From assembly GCA_041913505.1 (NCBI GenBank), contig JAYSFC010000012.1:1-41293 (forward strand): a DNA stretch of 41,293 bases, written 5' to 3'. The DNA is from JAYSFC01 sp041913505. Lineage in GTDB: Bacteria > Pseudomonadota > Gammaproteobacteria > Burkholderiales > Burkholderiaceae_C. Both the position numbers and the translations under genes were made by a program. The stretch's first letter is position 1; each line of letters opens with the position of its first letter. This document shows, piece after piece, positions 33,347 through 41,293 of this stretch. The notes under the pieces are model-generated. The model had not been told where the DNA came from. It ran no database searches and was given only the letters and a program-made list of their open reading frames with translations.

Positions 33347-35683
33347 ATGACCTATTCGCTCAATACCCTGAACGCCTCTTCCGGTAAATCCGTGCCCCGC
33401 TCGGGGGTCTCCCGTTTCGGCCACGAGATCGCCCTGGTGGTGGGGCTGGTGGCCCTGGTGTTCTGGCTGCTTGCGCTGGTGAGTTATTCCGGGCAGGACG
33501 CGGCCTGGTCCACCTCGGGGAGCACGCCGGGGCGCATGGTGTCCAACTGGGCGGGGCGCTTCGGAGCCTGGCTCGCCGATGGCAGTTATTTCGCGCTGGG
33601 CTTTTCCGTCTGGTGGGGCGTGGCGGCGGCTATCCGCGCCTGGCTGGCGTCGCTCGCGCGCTGGATGCGCGGTGGCGAGGCCGAAGAGGGGGCCACGGAG
33701 CGCAGCCCGCACGTGCAGCGGCTGATGTTCTGGGGCGGCCTCGTGCTGCTGCTGGGCGCCAGCACGACGCTCGAATGGTCGCGCATGTACCGCTTCGAGG
33801 CGCTGTTGCCCGGCCATGCGGGGGGCGTGCTCGGCTACGTGCTGGGGCCCGCCGCCATGAAGTGGCTGGGCTTCGCCGGCTCGGGACTGGCGGCCATCGT
33901 GCTGGCCGTGCTGGGGGCGGCGCTGGTGTTCCGCTTCTCATGGGGGCAGGTGGCCGAGCGGCTCGGTGCGCGCCTCGATGGCCTGGTGCAGACGCGCCGT
34001 GCCCAGCGCGAGATCGCCAAGGACGTGGCCGTGGGCCGGCGCGCCGCGCGCGAGCGCGAGGAAGTGGTGCTTGAAGAGCGCCACGAGATCGAGGAGCACC
34101 ACCCGCAGCCCGTCACCATCATCGAGCCGGTGCTGGCCGAGGTGCCGCAGAGCACGCGCGTGGTCAAGGAGCGCCAGAAGCCCCTGTTTTCCGACATGCC
34201 CGACAGCAAGCTGCCGCAGGTGGATCTGCTGGACGCTGCGCAGGCTCGCCAGGAAACGGTGTCGCCCGAGACGCTGGAGATGACCAGCCGCCTGATCGAG
34301 AAGAAGCTCAAGGACTTCGGCGTGGAGGTCACGGTGGTGGCCGCCATGCCCGGCCCGGTGATCACCCGCTACGAGATCGAGCCCGCCACGGGTGTGAAGG
34401 GCTCGCAGGTGGTCAATCTGGCCAAGGATCTGGCGCGCTCGCTGTCGCTGGTGTCCATCCGCGTGATCGAGACCATCCCGGGCAAGAACTACATGGCGCT
34501 GGAGCTGCCCAATGCCAAGCGCCAGACCATCCGCCTGTCGGAGATCCTGGGCTCGCAGGTTTACCACGACGCCCGCAGCATGTTGACCATGGGCCTGGGC
34601 AAGGACATCGTGGGTGCGCCCGTGGTGGCCGACCTGGCCAAGATGCCGCACGTGCTGGTGGCCGGCACCACGGGCTCGGGCAAGTCGGTGGGGATCAACG
34701 CCATGATCCTGTCGCTGCTCTACAAGGCCGAGGCGCGCGACGTGCGCCTCCTGATGATCGACCCCAAGATGCTGGAAATGTCGGTCTACGAAGGCATTCC
34801 GCACCTGCTCGCGCCTGTCGTCACCGACATGAAGCAGGCCGCCCACGGGCTGAACTGGTGCGTGGCCGAGATGGAGCGCCGCTACAAGCTCATGAGCAAG
34901 CTGGGCGTGCGCAACCTGGCGGGCTACAACACCAAGATCGACGAGGCCGCGGCGCGCGAGGAATCCATCCCCAACCCCTTCAGCCTCACGCCCGAGCAGC
35001 CCGAGCCGTTGCAGCGCCTGCCGCACATCGTGGTCATCATCGACGAGCTGGCCGACCTGATGATGGTGGTGGGCAAGAAGATCGAGGAGCTGATCGCCCG
35101 CCTGGCGCAAAAGGCGCGCGCCGCTGGTATCCACCTGATCCTGGCCACACAGCGCCCTAGCGTGGATGTGATCACCGGCCTGATCAAGGCCAACATCCCC
35201 ACCCGCATTGCGTTCCAGGTCAGCAGCAAGATCGACAGCCGCACCATCCTGGACCAGATGGGTGCCGAAGCGCTGCTGGGCATGGGTGACATGCTCTACA
35301 TGGCCAGCGGCACGGGCCTGCCCATTCGCGTGCACGGCGCCTTCGTTTCCGACGACGAGGTGCACCGCGTCGTCAGCTACCTGCGGGAACAAGGGGAGCC
35401 GGACTACATCGAAGGCGTGCTGGAGGGCGGTAACGTTGAGGGTGACGACAGCGGCTTCAGCCTGGACGGCGACAGCGGCGGCGAGAAAGACCCCATGTAC
35501 GACCAGGCTGTCGAGGTGGTGCTCAAGGACCGCAAGGCCAGCATCTCCTACGTGCAGCGCAAGCTGCGCATTGGCTACAACCGCTCCGCCAACCTGTTGG
35601 AACAGATGGAAAAGGCCGGCCTGGTGAGTGCACTCACTTCGAGCGGCCAGCGCGACGTGCTGGTGCCTGCGCGCCCCGAGTAG
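33347..35683 (+). CDS. ftsK: DNA translocase FtsK
   Basis: 778 residues. It pumps the chromosome termini apart at the division septum and activates XerCD recombination at dif. Four membrane segments lie in the first 200 residues, followed by a short linker. The alpha/beta motor has Walker A GTTGSGKS at 440-447 and Walker B VVIIDELADL near 560. The C-terminal gamma winged helix (about 710-775: DQAVEVVLKDRKASISYVQR) reads polar DNA sequences. The linker is short compared with E. coli FtsK, as in SpoIIIE-like and many betaproteobacterial forms. The next gene, lolA, is 50 bases on; the ftsK-lolA order is common in proteobacteria. Confidence 0.97.
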   Translation: MTYSLNTLNASSGKSVPRSGVSRFGHEIALVVGLVALVFWLLALVSYSGQDAAWSTSGSTPGRMVSNWAGRFGAWLADGSYFALGFSVWWGVAAAIRAWLASLARWMRGGEAEEGATERSPHVQRLMFWGGLVLLLGASTTLEWSRMYRFEALLPGHAGGVLGYVLGPAAMKWLGFAGSGLAAIVLAVLGAALVFRFSWGQVAERLGARLDGLVQTRRAQREIAKDVAVGRRAAREREEVVLEERHEIEEHHPQPVTIIEPVLAEVPQSTRVVKERQKPLFSDMPDSKLPQVDLLDAAQARQETVSPETLEMTSRLIEKKLKDFGVEVTVVAAMPGPVITRYEIEPATGVKGSQVVNLAKDLARSLSLVSIRVIETIPGKNYMALELPNAKRQTIRLSEILGSQVYHDARSMLTMGLGKDIVGAPVVADLAKMPHVLVAGTTGSGKSVGINAMILSLLYKAEARDVRLLMIDPKMLEMSVYEGIPHLLAPVVTDMKQAAHGLNWCVAEMERRYKLMSKLGVRNLAGYNTKIDEAAAREESIPNPFSLTPEQPEPLQRLPHIVVIIDELADLMMVVGKKIEELIARLAQKARAAGIHLILATQRPSVDVITGLIKANIPTRIAFQVSSKIDSRTILDQMGAEALLGMGDMLYMASGTGLPIRVHGAFVSDDEVHRVVSYLREQGEPDYIEGVLEGGNVEGDDSGFSLDGDSGGEKDPMYDQAVEVVLKDRKASISYVQRKLRIGYNRSANLLEQMEKAGLVSALTSSGQRDVLVPARPE

Positions 35684-35733
35684 CCTCCCCCATCGCTTGC
35701 GCCAGCGCCCACCGTGGCCTGGCAGGAGAATCC

Positions 35734-36366
35734 ATGAAGCGACTGATTACTGCAATTTTCATAGCTGCCAGCGCCCAGCTGGCAAGCGCTGACGGCCTGA
35801 AAAGCCTGGAATCTTTCATGAAGTCCGCCCACAGCGGGCGGGCCGACTTCACCCAAACCGTGACGGCCCCGCCCAAGGACGGGCAGGCCGCGCGGACCAA
35901 GCAATCGAGCGGTAGCTTCGAATTCCAGCGCCCGGGGCGCTTCAAGTTCCTCTACAAAAAGCCGTTCGAGCAGACCATCGTGGCCGACGGCCAGACCCTG
36001 TGGCTGTACGACGCCGACCTGAACCAGGTGACGCAGCGCGCCCAGTCCCAGGCTCTGGGCAGCACGCCGGCGGCACTGCTGGCCTCCGCCCCCGACCTGG
36101 CCGCGCTGCGCGCCGACTTCACGCTGGAGTCCGCCCCTGCGCAGGACGGGCTGGAATGGGTGCAGGCCACGCCGAAGGCCAAGGACGGCCAACTCAAGAG
36201 CGTGCGCGTGGGCTTTCAGGGCGAGGGTCTGGCGGCCCTGGACATCCTGGACAGCTTTGGCCAGCGCTCGCTGATCCGTTTTACCGGCATGCAGCTCAAC
36301 CCGGTGCTTCCGGCGGGCACCTTCCAGTTCAAGCCGCCCGCCGGGGCGGATGTGTTGCGGCAGTGA
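35734..36366 (+). CDS. lolA: Outer-membrane lipoprotein carrier protein LolA
   Basis: 210 residues. LolA carries lipoproteins across the periplasm from LolCDE to LolB. The signal peptide MKRLITAIFIAASAQLASA is cleaved before DGL. The mature part shows the family pattern: SLESFMKSAHSGRADFTQTV, SSGSFEFQRPGRFKFLYKKP, QTLWLYDADLNQVTQR and the late FQFKPPAGADVLRQ. Oddly, codons about 7-24, most of the signal peptide, coincide with a copy of a dispersed intergenic repeat (35754-35806) also found at 11679-11737. GGAG precedes the ATG. The gene is convergent with the UDG-like gene. Confidence 0.95.
   Translation: MKRLITAIFIAASAQLASADGLKSLESFMKSAHSGRADFTQTVTAPPKDGQAARTKQSSGSFEFQRPGRFKFLYKKPFEQTIVADGQTLWLYDADLNQVTQRAQSQALGSTPAALLASAPDLAALRADFTLESAPAQDGLEWVQATPKAKDGQLKSVRVGFQGEGLAALDILDSFGQRSLIRFTGMQLNPVLPAGTFQFKPPAGADVLRQ
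35754..35806. repeat. Dispersed repeat, copy 2, inside the lolA signal-peptide region
   Basis: Blocks in the same order as copy 1 at 11679-11737: ATTTT, TAGCTG, CTGG-AAGC-CTG and GCCTGAAAAGC. It carries AGCGC and GCGCT arms (35770-35789). A weaker partial match, TTTTTGTAG then GGCGCTTGATAGG, follows lolA at 36376-36402. Confidence 0.55.
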
Positions 36367-36425
36367 TTGCTACTCTTTTTGTAGGATCTGGCGCTTGATA
36401 GGAAATCGGTGGCAGCCGATTGGGT

Positions 36426-37022
36426 TTACACAGTTGCCAGCGCGGCAGCCACCCGCGCACGCGCCTGCGGCAGCAGTTCGGCCTCGAACCAGGGGTGGTG
36501 CTTGAGCCAGCCGTTGTTGCGCGGGCTGGGGTGGGGCAGGGCGATTACCGCCGCATCGGCATCGCAGCCGCGCCGCACGGCCTCGGTCAGCGACTGGCCA
36601 CGGTACTGCGGCAGGTGCCAAGCCAGCGCGTACTGGCCCAGCACTACCGTCAGCCGGATCTGCGGCAGCCGCGCCAGCAGCGGCGCGCGCCAGGCGGGCG
36701 CGCATTCGGGGCGCGGCGGTGCGTCGCCCGAAGCCCCGCGGCCCGGGTAGCAAAAGCCCATGGGCAGGATGGCAACGTGCCGGGGGTCGTAGAACACCTC
36801 GCGCGGCAGGCCCAGCCAGTCGCGCAGGCGCTCGCCGCTGGCGTCATCGAACGGAATGCCTGAGGCATGCACCTTGCGACCTGGCGCCTGCCCGGCGATC
36901 AGGATGCGTGCGCTGGCGGCCGCCTGCAGTACCGGGCGCGGGCCCAGCGGCAGGTGCGCCGCGCACAAGGTGCAGGCGCGCACGCGGCGCAGCAGCGCAT
37001 CCAGGGATTCGCTGGCGGGCAT
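36426..37022 (-). CDS. Uracil-DNA glycosylase-superfamily protein
   Basis: 198 residues. It has the fold motifs of the uracil-DNA glycosylase superfamily: ILIAGQAPGRKVHASGIPF near residue 40, the VVLGQYALAWHL strand in the middle and the HPSPRNNGW motif near 165 that contacts the base. A cysteine pair CTLC is at 17-20, but the other two iron-sulfur ligands of the family 4/5 enzymes are not evident. So it is either a variant family or not an active glycosylase. The start abuts the stop of the DUF488 gene upstream, forming a small operon on the minus strand. Confidence 0.85.
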   Translation of the reverse strand: MPASESLDALLRRVRACTLCAAHLPLGPRPVLQAAASARILIAGQAPGRKVHASGIPFDDASGERLRDWLGLPREVFYDPRHVAILPMGFCYPGRGASGDAPPRPECAPAWRAPLLARLPQIRLTVVLGQYALAWHLPQYRGQSLTEAVRRGCDADAAVIALPHPSPRNNGWLKHHPWFEAELLPQARARVAAALATV

Positions 37023-37412
37023 TCAGGGCAGCACCTGGGCGCCGGCCTCGGTAAGCAGCGCGCGCAGCACCGAGCGGTGGCAGTGCGCCTCGCTTTCGCA
37101 GTAGCAGCCCACCGAGAAGTTGGCGCGTTGCGACAGCTCGGCCAGCAGGGCAATGGTGTGGCGGTTCTCGGGCGTGGCCATCTCGCGGCGGAACAGGCGG
37201 GTGAAGGCATCCCACTCCTGGGGCGTTTGCGCGACCTGGGCCAGCTTCACGGTCTCGGGGCTGGGCGAGAGGTTGGGGTACCACACGTCATACCAGTCCT
37301 GCGCCGCGAACTGCTCCTTGGGCACGCCGCGCGGCGGGCGACGCACGGTGCCGATGCGCGTGCCCTCGTCGGGCGCGCGGGGGGTGCCGAGTCGAACGAT
37401 GCGGATGGGCAT
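37023..37412 (-). CDS. DUF488-family protein
   Basis: 129 residues from the ATG at 37410-37412; the frame extends further but those residues overlap the GFA-like gene antisense frame and are not conserved-looking. DUF488 proteins have unknown function. Markers: MPIRIVRLGTPRAPDEGTRI, then FTRLFRREMATPENRHTIAL and the Cys/His motif VGCYCESEAHCHRSVLRALL near the end, which is the typical DUF488 C-terminus. It directly abuts the UDG-like gene. Confidence 0.8.
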   Translation of the reverse strand: MPIRIVRLGTPRAPDEGTRIGTVRRPPRGVPKEQFAAQDWYDVWYPNLSPSPETVKLAQVAQTPQEWDAFTRLFRREMATPENRHTIALLAELSQRANFSVGCYCESEAHCHRSVLRALLTEAGAQVLP

Positions 37413-37434
37413 GGCGCGATCTTTTGCGCCCCTG

Positions 37435-37782
37435 TCAGGCCGAGCGGCCGTCGTAGCGGGTGATCTTGAGCGCATCGAGATCCACGTTTTCCAGGCAGCG
37501 CACGTTGACGGCCGCCATGCGCCGGCCATCGGGGCCCGTGCCTTCGCCAAAGGGGTGGATGCCGCAGGTGGGGCAGAAGTGGTGCTGAACCACGTGCTTG
37601 TGGAAGGTGTAGGTGCTCATGCGGTCCTCGGGCGTGCGCAGGTGCAGCTGCTGGCGCGGCACGAACCACAGGAGCGAGCCCTTGCGCTGGCACATCGAGC
37701 AGTTGCAGGCCATGGCTTGGGTGAGTTCGCCCTCCACATCGAAGGCGATGCGGCCGCAGTGGCAGCTACCGTGGTATTGCAT
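37435..37782 (-). CDS. GFA/CENP-V-family zinc protein
   Basis: 115 residues. It belongs to the glutathione-dependent formaldehyde-activating enzyme (GFA) family, small zinc-binding proteins. Cysteine sets are visible as GSCHCG (Cys7, Cys9), CNCSMC (26-31) and HHFCPTCGIHPFG. Most family members have no proven reaction; the formaldehyde role is known only for some. It is 22 bases upstream of the DUF488 gene on the same strand, so it probably heads a three-gene operon with it and the UDG-like gene. Confidence 0.88.
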   Translation of the reverse strand: MQYHGSCHCGRIAFDVEGELTQAMACNCSMCQRKGSLLWFVPRQQLHLRTPEDRMSTYTFHKHVVQHHFCPTCGIHPFGEGTGPDGRRMAAVNVRCLENVDLDALKITRYDGRSA

Positions 37783-37898
37783 GGGGATTTCTCCTCAGAA
37801 AGGGTGTCCATGGTAGGGCGCGCGCCGCCGTGCCACAAGCTACGATCCGGGTCTGTATTTATTTTTCTGTACGTTCCGATACCGTGAAACCCGCCGCC

Positions 37899-39191
37899 AT
37901 GCCCCACCAGCCCCTTGCCGAACGCCTGCGCCCGCGCACTCTGGGCGAGGTGATCGGTCAGCAGCATGTGCTGGGGCCGGGCATGCCGTTGCGGCTGGCG
38001 TTCGAGTCGGGGCGGCCGCACAGCTGCATCCTCTGGGGGCCGCCGGGCGTGGGCAAGACCACGATCGCGCGGCTGATGGCCGATGCGTTCGATGCGCAGT
38101 TCATCAGCATCAGCGCGGTGCTGGGCGGTGTGAAGGACATCCGCGACGCCGTGGAGCGGGCCCAGGCCGCGCGCGATGGCCTGATGCAGCAACGCACCAT
38201 CGTGTTCGTGGATGAAGTGCACCGCTTCAACAAGAGCCAGCAGGACGCCTTCCTGCCCCATGTCGAGAGCGGCCTGTTCACCTTCATCGGCGCGACCACC
38301 GAGAACCCGTCGTTCGAGGTGAACTCGGCCCTGTTGTCGCGCGCGGCCGTGTATGTGCTGCAGGCGCTGACCGAGGACGACCTCAAGCAGCTCGTGCGGC
38401 GCGCGCAGGATCTGCAGGTCGTGCCCGCGATCGACGCCGAGGCGCTCGACCGCCTCGTGGCCTATGCCGATGGCGATGCGCGCCGCCTGCTCAACACGCT
38501 CGAGACGCTGGCCATGGCGGCCGAGCAGGAGAAGCTCGATCACGTGGGCGATGCATGGCTGCTCAAGGTGCTGGGCGAGCGCATGCGCCGCTACGACAAG
38601 GGGGGCGAGCAGTTCTACGACACGATCAGCGCGCTGCACAAATCAGTGCGCGGCAGTGACCCCGATGCTGCGCTGTACTGGCTCGTGCGCATGCTCGATG
38701 GCGGAGCCGATCCGCGCTACATGGCGCGGCGCCTTGTACGCATGGCAAGCGAGGACATCGGGCTGGCCGACCCGCGCGCGCTGCGCCTGGCGCTGGACGC
38801 CGCCGAGGTCTACGAGCGCCTGGGCTCGCCCGAGGGCGAACTGGCGCTGGCCGAGTGCGTGGTGTACCTGGCCGTAGCGCCCAAATCGAATGCGGTCTAC
38901 AAGGCCTACAACGCAGCGCGCGCCTTCGTGAAGCAGGACAGCACGCGCCCCGTGCCCATGCATTTGCGCAACGCACCCACCAAGCTCATGAAGGAGCTGG
39001 ACTATGGCAAGGGCTACCGCTACGCGCACGACGAAGAGGGCGGCTTCGCGGCGGGCGAACGCTATCTGCCCGAGGGCATGGAGGAGCCCGGTTTCTACCA
39101 GCCGGTAGAGCGCGGCCTCGAAATCAAGATTGCGCAGAAGCTGGCGGAGTTGCGCGCGCGCAATGCGGCTGCGCGCGGCGCGGATGCCTGA
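37899..39191 (+). CDS. rarA: Replication-associated recombination protein A (AAA+ ATPase)
   Basis: 430 residues from the ATG at 37899; a GTG at 37884 would add five residues and cannot be excluded, since neither has a clear ribosome site. RarA (MgsA) is a clamp-loader-like ATPase that acts at stalled replication forks. Visible: LAERLRPRTLGEVIGQQHVL, Walker A GPPGVGKTT at 47-55, Walker B VFVDEVHRF near 102-110, sensor FIGATTENPSFEVNSALLSR, and the C-terminal tetramer domain with RMASEDIGLADPRAL and YLPEGMEEPGFYQPVERG. It stands alone, divergent from the GFA-like gene. Confidence 0.95.
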   Translation: MPHQPLAERLRPRTLGEVIGQQHVLGPGMPLRLAFESGRPHSCILWGPPGVGKTTIARLMADAFDAQFISISAVLGGVKDIRDAVERAQAARDGLMQQRTIVFVDEVHRFNKSQQDAFLPHVESGLFTFIGATTENPSFEVNSALLSRAAVYVLQALTEDDLKQLVRRAQDLQVVPAIDAEALDRLVAYADGDARRLLNTLETLAMAAEQEKLDHVGDAWLLKVLGERMRRYDKGGEQFYDTISALHKSVRGSDPDAALYWLVRMLDGGADPRYMARRLVRMASEDIGLADPRALRLALDAAEVYERLGSPEGELALAECVVYLAVAPKSNAVYKAYNAARAFVKQDSTRPVPMHLRNAPTKLMKELDYGKGYRYAHDEEGGFAAGERYLPEGMEEPGFYQPVERGLEIKIAQKLAELRARNAAARGADA

Positions 39192-39250
39192 GCAGGATCC
39201 GGGGCCCCGGCATGGGGCATGTGCGGGCCCATGCCATGCAATTAATAAGT

Positions 39251-39279
39251 TTGCAAATCAATAAAACTGCAAATATTAG
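39251..39279 (+). promoter_or_regulatory. Candidate sigma-70 promoter before livH
   Basis: TTGCAA (39251-39256) and TATTAG (39274-39279) with a 17-base spacer, each four of six to consensus, in an AT-rich stretch. The direct repeat TGCAAAT occurs twice here (39252-39258, 39268-39274). Confidence 0.45.
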
Positions 39280-39382
39280 AAATTCTTATGAGTTTCCTGG
39301 CCCGCTGATGAAAATCATATCCGAGGGAAAACCCCGCCAAACATGGCGTGGGCAAACGATTTCAACTGGCTAGAATTTCGGC

Positions 39383-39417
39383 AAAACCCGCGCAGTACCG
39401 AGCCTGGCGGGTTTTTT
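39383..39417 (+). terminator. Rho-independent terminator between rarA and livH
   Basis: Stem AAAACCCGC (39383-39391) and GCGGGTTTT (39407-39415), 15-base loop, six T at 39412-39417. It may end rarA transcription or, if the promoter at 39251 is used, act in the livH leader. Confidence 0.8.
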
Positions 39418-39500
39418 GCTAGATGACAGTCGGAGCCCACAAGGCCGCACCGATTCTGGTGTTGGCAAGGTGCGCACGTCACAAACGAAGGACTTCTTTT

Positions 39501-40430
39501 ATGGACATTCTGCTGCAACAGATCATCAACGGTCTGGTCCTCGGCAGCATGTACGCCTTGATAGCCTTGGGCTACACGATGGTGTACGGCATCATTCAAC
39601 TCATCAATTTCGCCCACGGGGAAGTGCTCATGATAGGTGCACTGACCAGTTGGAGCTGTATCGGATTGATGCAGGACGCCATGCCAGGCGCCCCCGGCTG
39701 GCTGATACTGCTGCTGGCCACGCTGATCGCTTGCGTGGTGGCCTCCGCGCTTAACTTCGTGATCGAGAAGATCGCCTACAAACCGCTGCGCAACAGCCCG
39801 CGTCTCGCGCCGCTGATCACCGCCATCGGCATGTCGATCCTGCTGCAGACGCTGGCGATGATCATCTGGAAGCCCAACTACAAACCGTATCCCACGCTGC
39901 TGTCCACAACGCCGTTCCAGATCGGCGGCGCCGTGATCACGCCCACCCAGGTGCTGATCCTGAGCGTGACGGCGGTGGCGCTGGCCTCGCTGGTCTACCT
40001 CGTGAACTACACGCGCCTGGGGCGCGCCATGCGCGCCACGGCGGAAAACCCGCGCGTGGCGGCCCTCATGGGCGTCAAGCCCGACATGGTCATCTCGGCC
40101 ACCTTCATCATCGGCGCGGTGCTGGCGGCCATCGCCGGCATCATGTATGCCTCCAACTACGGCACGGCCCAGCACACCATGGGCTTCCTGCCGGGCCTCA
40201 AGGCCTTCACGGCGGCGGTGTTCGGCGGCATCGGCAACCTGGCGGGCGCGGTGGTCGGTGGCATTTTGCTGGGGCTCATCGAGTCCATCGGCTCGGGCTA
40301 CATCGGCTCCCTCACGGGCGGCCTCCTGGGCAGCAACTACACCGACATCTTCGCCTTCATCGTGCTCATCATCATCCTCACGCTGCGCCCCTCGGGCCTG
40401 CTGGGTGAACGTGTGGCCGACCGCGCCTAA
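39501..40430 (+). CDS. livH: Branched-chain amino acid ABC transporter permease LivH
   Basis: 309 residues from the ATG at 39501 with GAAGGAC upstream. It is one of two inner-membrane permeases of the high-affinity leucine/isoleucine/valine importer. The family opening MDILLQQIINGLVLGSMYAL, the MVYGIIQLINFAHGEVLMIG motif, the coupling region RLGRAMRATAENPRVAALMG and the late AVFGGIGNLAGAVVGGILLG are all present. About eight membrane segments. livM follows 14 bases downstream; the ATPases LivG and LivF would be beyond the window. A related amide or urea transporter is possible, but the sequence looks like LivH. Confidence 0.93.
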   Translation: MDILLQQIINGLVLGSMYALIALGYTMVYGIIQLINFAHGEVLMIGALTSWSCIGLMQDAMPGAPGWLILLLATLIACVVASALNFVIEKIAYKPLRNSPRLAPLITAIGMSILLQTLAMIIWKPNYKPYPTLLSTTPFQIGGAVITPTQVLILSVTAVALASLVYLVNYTRLGRAMRATAENPRVAALMGVKPDMVISATFIIGAVLAAIAGIMYASNYGTAQHTMGFLPGLKAFTAAVFGGIGNLAGAVVGGILLGLIESIGSGYIGSLTGGLLGSNYTDIFAFIVLIIILTLRPSGLLGERVADRA

Positions 40431-40444
40431 AGGAGCCCGGAACC

Positions 40445-41293
40445 ATGAAAAACAACAAGCTCCAGTGGATCATCGGCATTGCCGCGCTGCTCTTGCTGCC
40501 GCTGATCCTGCAATCGTTCGGCAACGCCTGGGTGCGCATCGCCGACCTGGCTCTGCTGTATGTGATGCTGGCCCTGGGCCTCAACATCGTGGTCGGCTAC
40601 GCCGGCCTGCTCGATCTCGGCTACGTGGCTTTCTACGCCGTGGGTGCCTACCTGTTCGGCCTCCTGGCGTCGCCGCACCTGTCGGACACCTTCGCTGGTT
40701 TCGCGGCCATGTTCCCCGATGGGCCGCATCTCTCGCTGTGGGTCGTGATACCGCTGGCGGCACTCGTCGCCGCGGTGGCCGGGGCCTTGCTCGGCGCCCC
40801 CACGCTCAAGCTGCGCGGCGACTACCTCGCCATCGTGACGCTGGGCTTCGGTGAAATCATCCGCATCTTCCTGAACAACCTCGATCACCCCATCAACCTG
40901 ACCAACGGCCCCAAGGGCCTGGGCCAGATCGACTCGGTCAAGCTCTTCGGCCTGGACCTGGGCAAGCGGCTGGAGCTGTTCGGGTTCGACATCGCCTCCG
41001 TCACGCTGTACTACTACCTGTTCCTGGTCCTCGTGGCGTTCTCCGTGCTCATCTGCTATCGCCTCCAGGATTCGCGCATCGGCCGCGCCTGGATGGCCAT
41101 CCGCGAGGACGAGATCGCCGCCAAGGCCATGGGCATCAACACCCGCAACATGAAGCTGCTGGCCTTCGCCATGGGCGCCACGTTCGGCGGCGTGTCGGGC
41201 GCCATGTTCGGTGCGTTCCAAGGTTTCGTGTCGCCCGAATCGTTCAGCCTGATGGAGTCGGTGATGATCGTCGCCATGGTGGTGCTGGGCGGC
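40445..41293 (+). CDS. livM: Branched-chain amino acid ABC transporter permease LivM (partial)
   Basis: The first 283 codons are visible; the gene runs off the window end in frame. It is the second permease of the Liv system. Reading begins MKNNKLQWIIGIAALLLLPL, then LALGLNIVVGYAGLLDLGYV and FYAVGAYLFGLL, the LRGDYLAIVTLGFGEIIRIF motif, NGPKGLGQI, and the coupling helix region GRAWMAIREDEIAAKAMGIN, ending VMIVAMVVLGG. An AAAGGAG site lies upstream (40429-40435). Confidence 0.93.
   Translation, partial: MKNNKLQWIIGIAALLLLPLILQSFGNAWVRIADLALLYVMLALGLNIVVGYAGLLDLGYVAFYAVGAYLFGLLASPHLSDTFAGFAAMFPDGPHLSLWVVIPLAALVAAVAGALLGAPTLKLRGDYLAIVTLGFGEIIRIFLNNLDHPINLTNGPKGLGQIDSVKLFGLDLGKRLELFGFDIASVTLYYYLFLVLVAFSVLICYRLQDSRIGRAWMAIREDEIAAKAMGINTRNMKLLAFAMGATFGGVSGAMFGAFQGFVSPESFSLMESVMIVAMVVLGG

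Larger units (their letters stand above)
39192..39500. other. Intergenic region rarA-livH with promoter and terminator-like stem
   Basis: 309 bases without a convincing gene. The first part is AT-rich and holds a promoter candidate (39251-39279); a strong terminator-like stem follows (39383-39417). The last 80 bases before livH show only its ribosome site (GAAGGAC). Confidence 0.6.

Noticed and set aside
39288..39373. Two tiny overlapping frames (6 and 21 codons) in the livH leader, possible leader peptide
   Set aside because: No ribosome site, and no run of Leu, Ile or Val codons as expected for attenuation of a branched-chain amino acid operon.

Overview
The window looks like chromosomal DNA of a GC-rich betaproteobacterium, most likely a member of the Comamonadaceae (Acidovorax-like). 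This rests on the protein sequences, the Bug-type tripartite receptor, the UraD-AllC fusion, the membrane-bound urate oxidase PuuD and the Fnr-type box. No 16S or other marker is present, so the genus is an inference.

Layout. 1-298: 5' end of an NADP malic enzyme gene (minus strand). 445-6928: purine catabolism on the minus strand: a GntR regulator, allantoinase PuuE, a UraD-AllC fusion and an M20 amidohydrolase in one direction, then a separate NCS2 urate/xanthine-type permease. 7031-11689: a LysR regulator divergent from a tartrate/D-malate dehydrogenase, a Bug solute receptor and glycerate 2-kinase. 11738-16322: a LysR regulator divergent from gcl-hyi-glxR, the glyoxylate to glycerate route. 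16350-21959: an inserted mobile element with a four-gene operon, namely a small primase-zinc-finger-like protein, two large tyrosine recombinases and a coiled-coil protein. It resembles the gamma-mobile-trio GmtY-GmtZ-GmtX set and carries no obvious cargo. 21988-27119: gamma-glutamyltransferase, HiuH, a TonB-like lipoprotein, XdhC and PuuD. 27112-32112: an EAL-CBS-GGDEF protein, a Crp/Fnr regulator and a PDC-PAS-GGDEF diguanylate cyclase. 32131-39191: housekeeping genes trxB, ftsK, lolA, a UDG-like gene, a DUF488 gene, a GFA-like gene and rarA. 39501-41293: livH and the start of livM.

How it works together. Urate is imported and oxidised (permease, PuuD), opened (HiuH, UraD), converted to allantoate (PuuE) and hydrolysed (AllC). 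The glyoxylate released can be condensed by Gcl, interconverted by Hyi, reduced by GlxR and phosphorylated by glycerate 2-kinase to 2-phosphoglycerate. The two blocks of purine genes lie 17 kb apart but share a near-identical operator, NNNNTGTATACACTTT, at four places (permease, GntR gene, hiuH, puuD). This points to one GntR-controlled regulon.

The most notable structure is the element at 16350-21959. It sits between two halves of a 13-bp perfect inverted repeat, 14-15 bases beyond the stop codons of the convergent genes glxR and ggt. The simplest reading is that it inserted into the loop of their shared bidirectional terminator. The element carries its own terminator at each end, each pointing inward, so both flanking transcripts would still be stopped.
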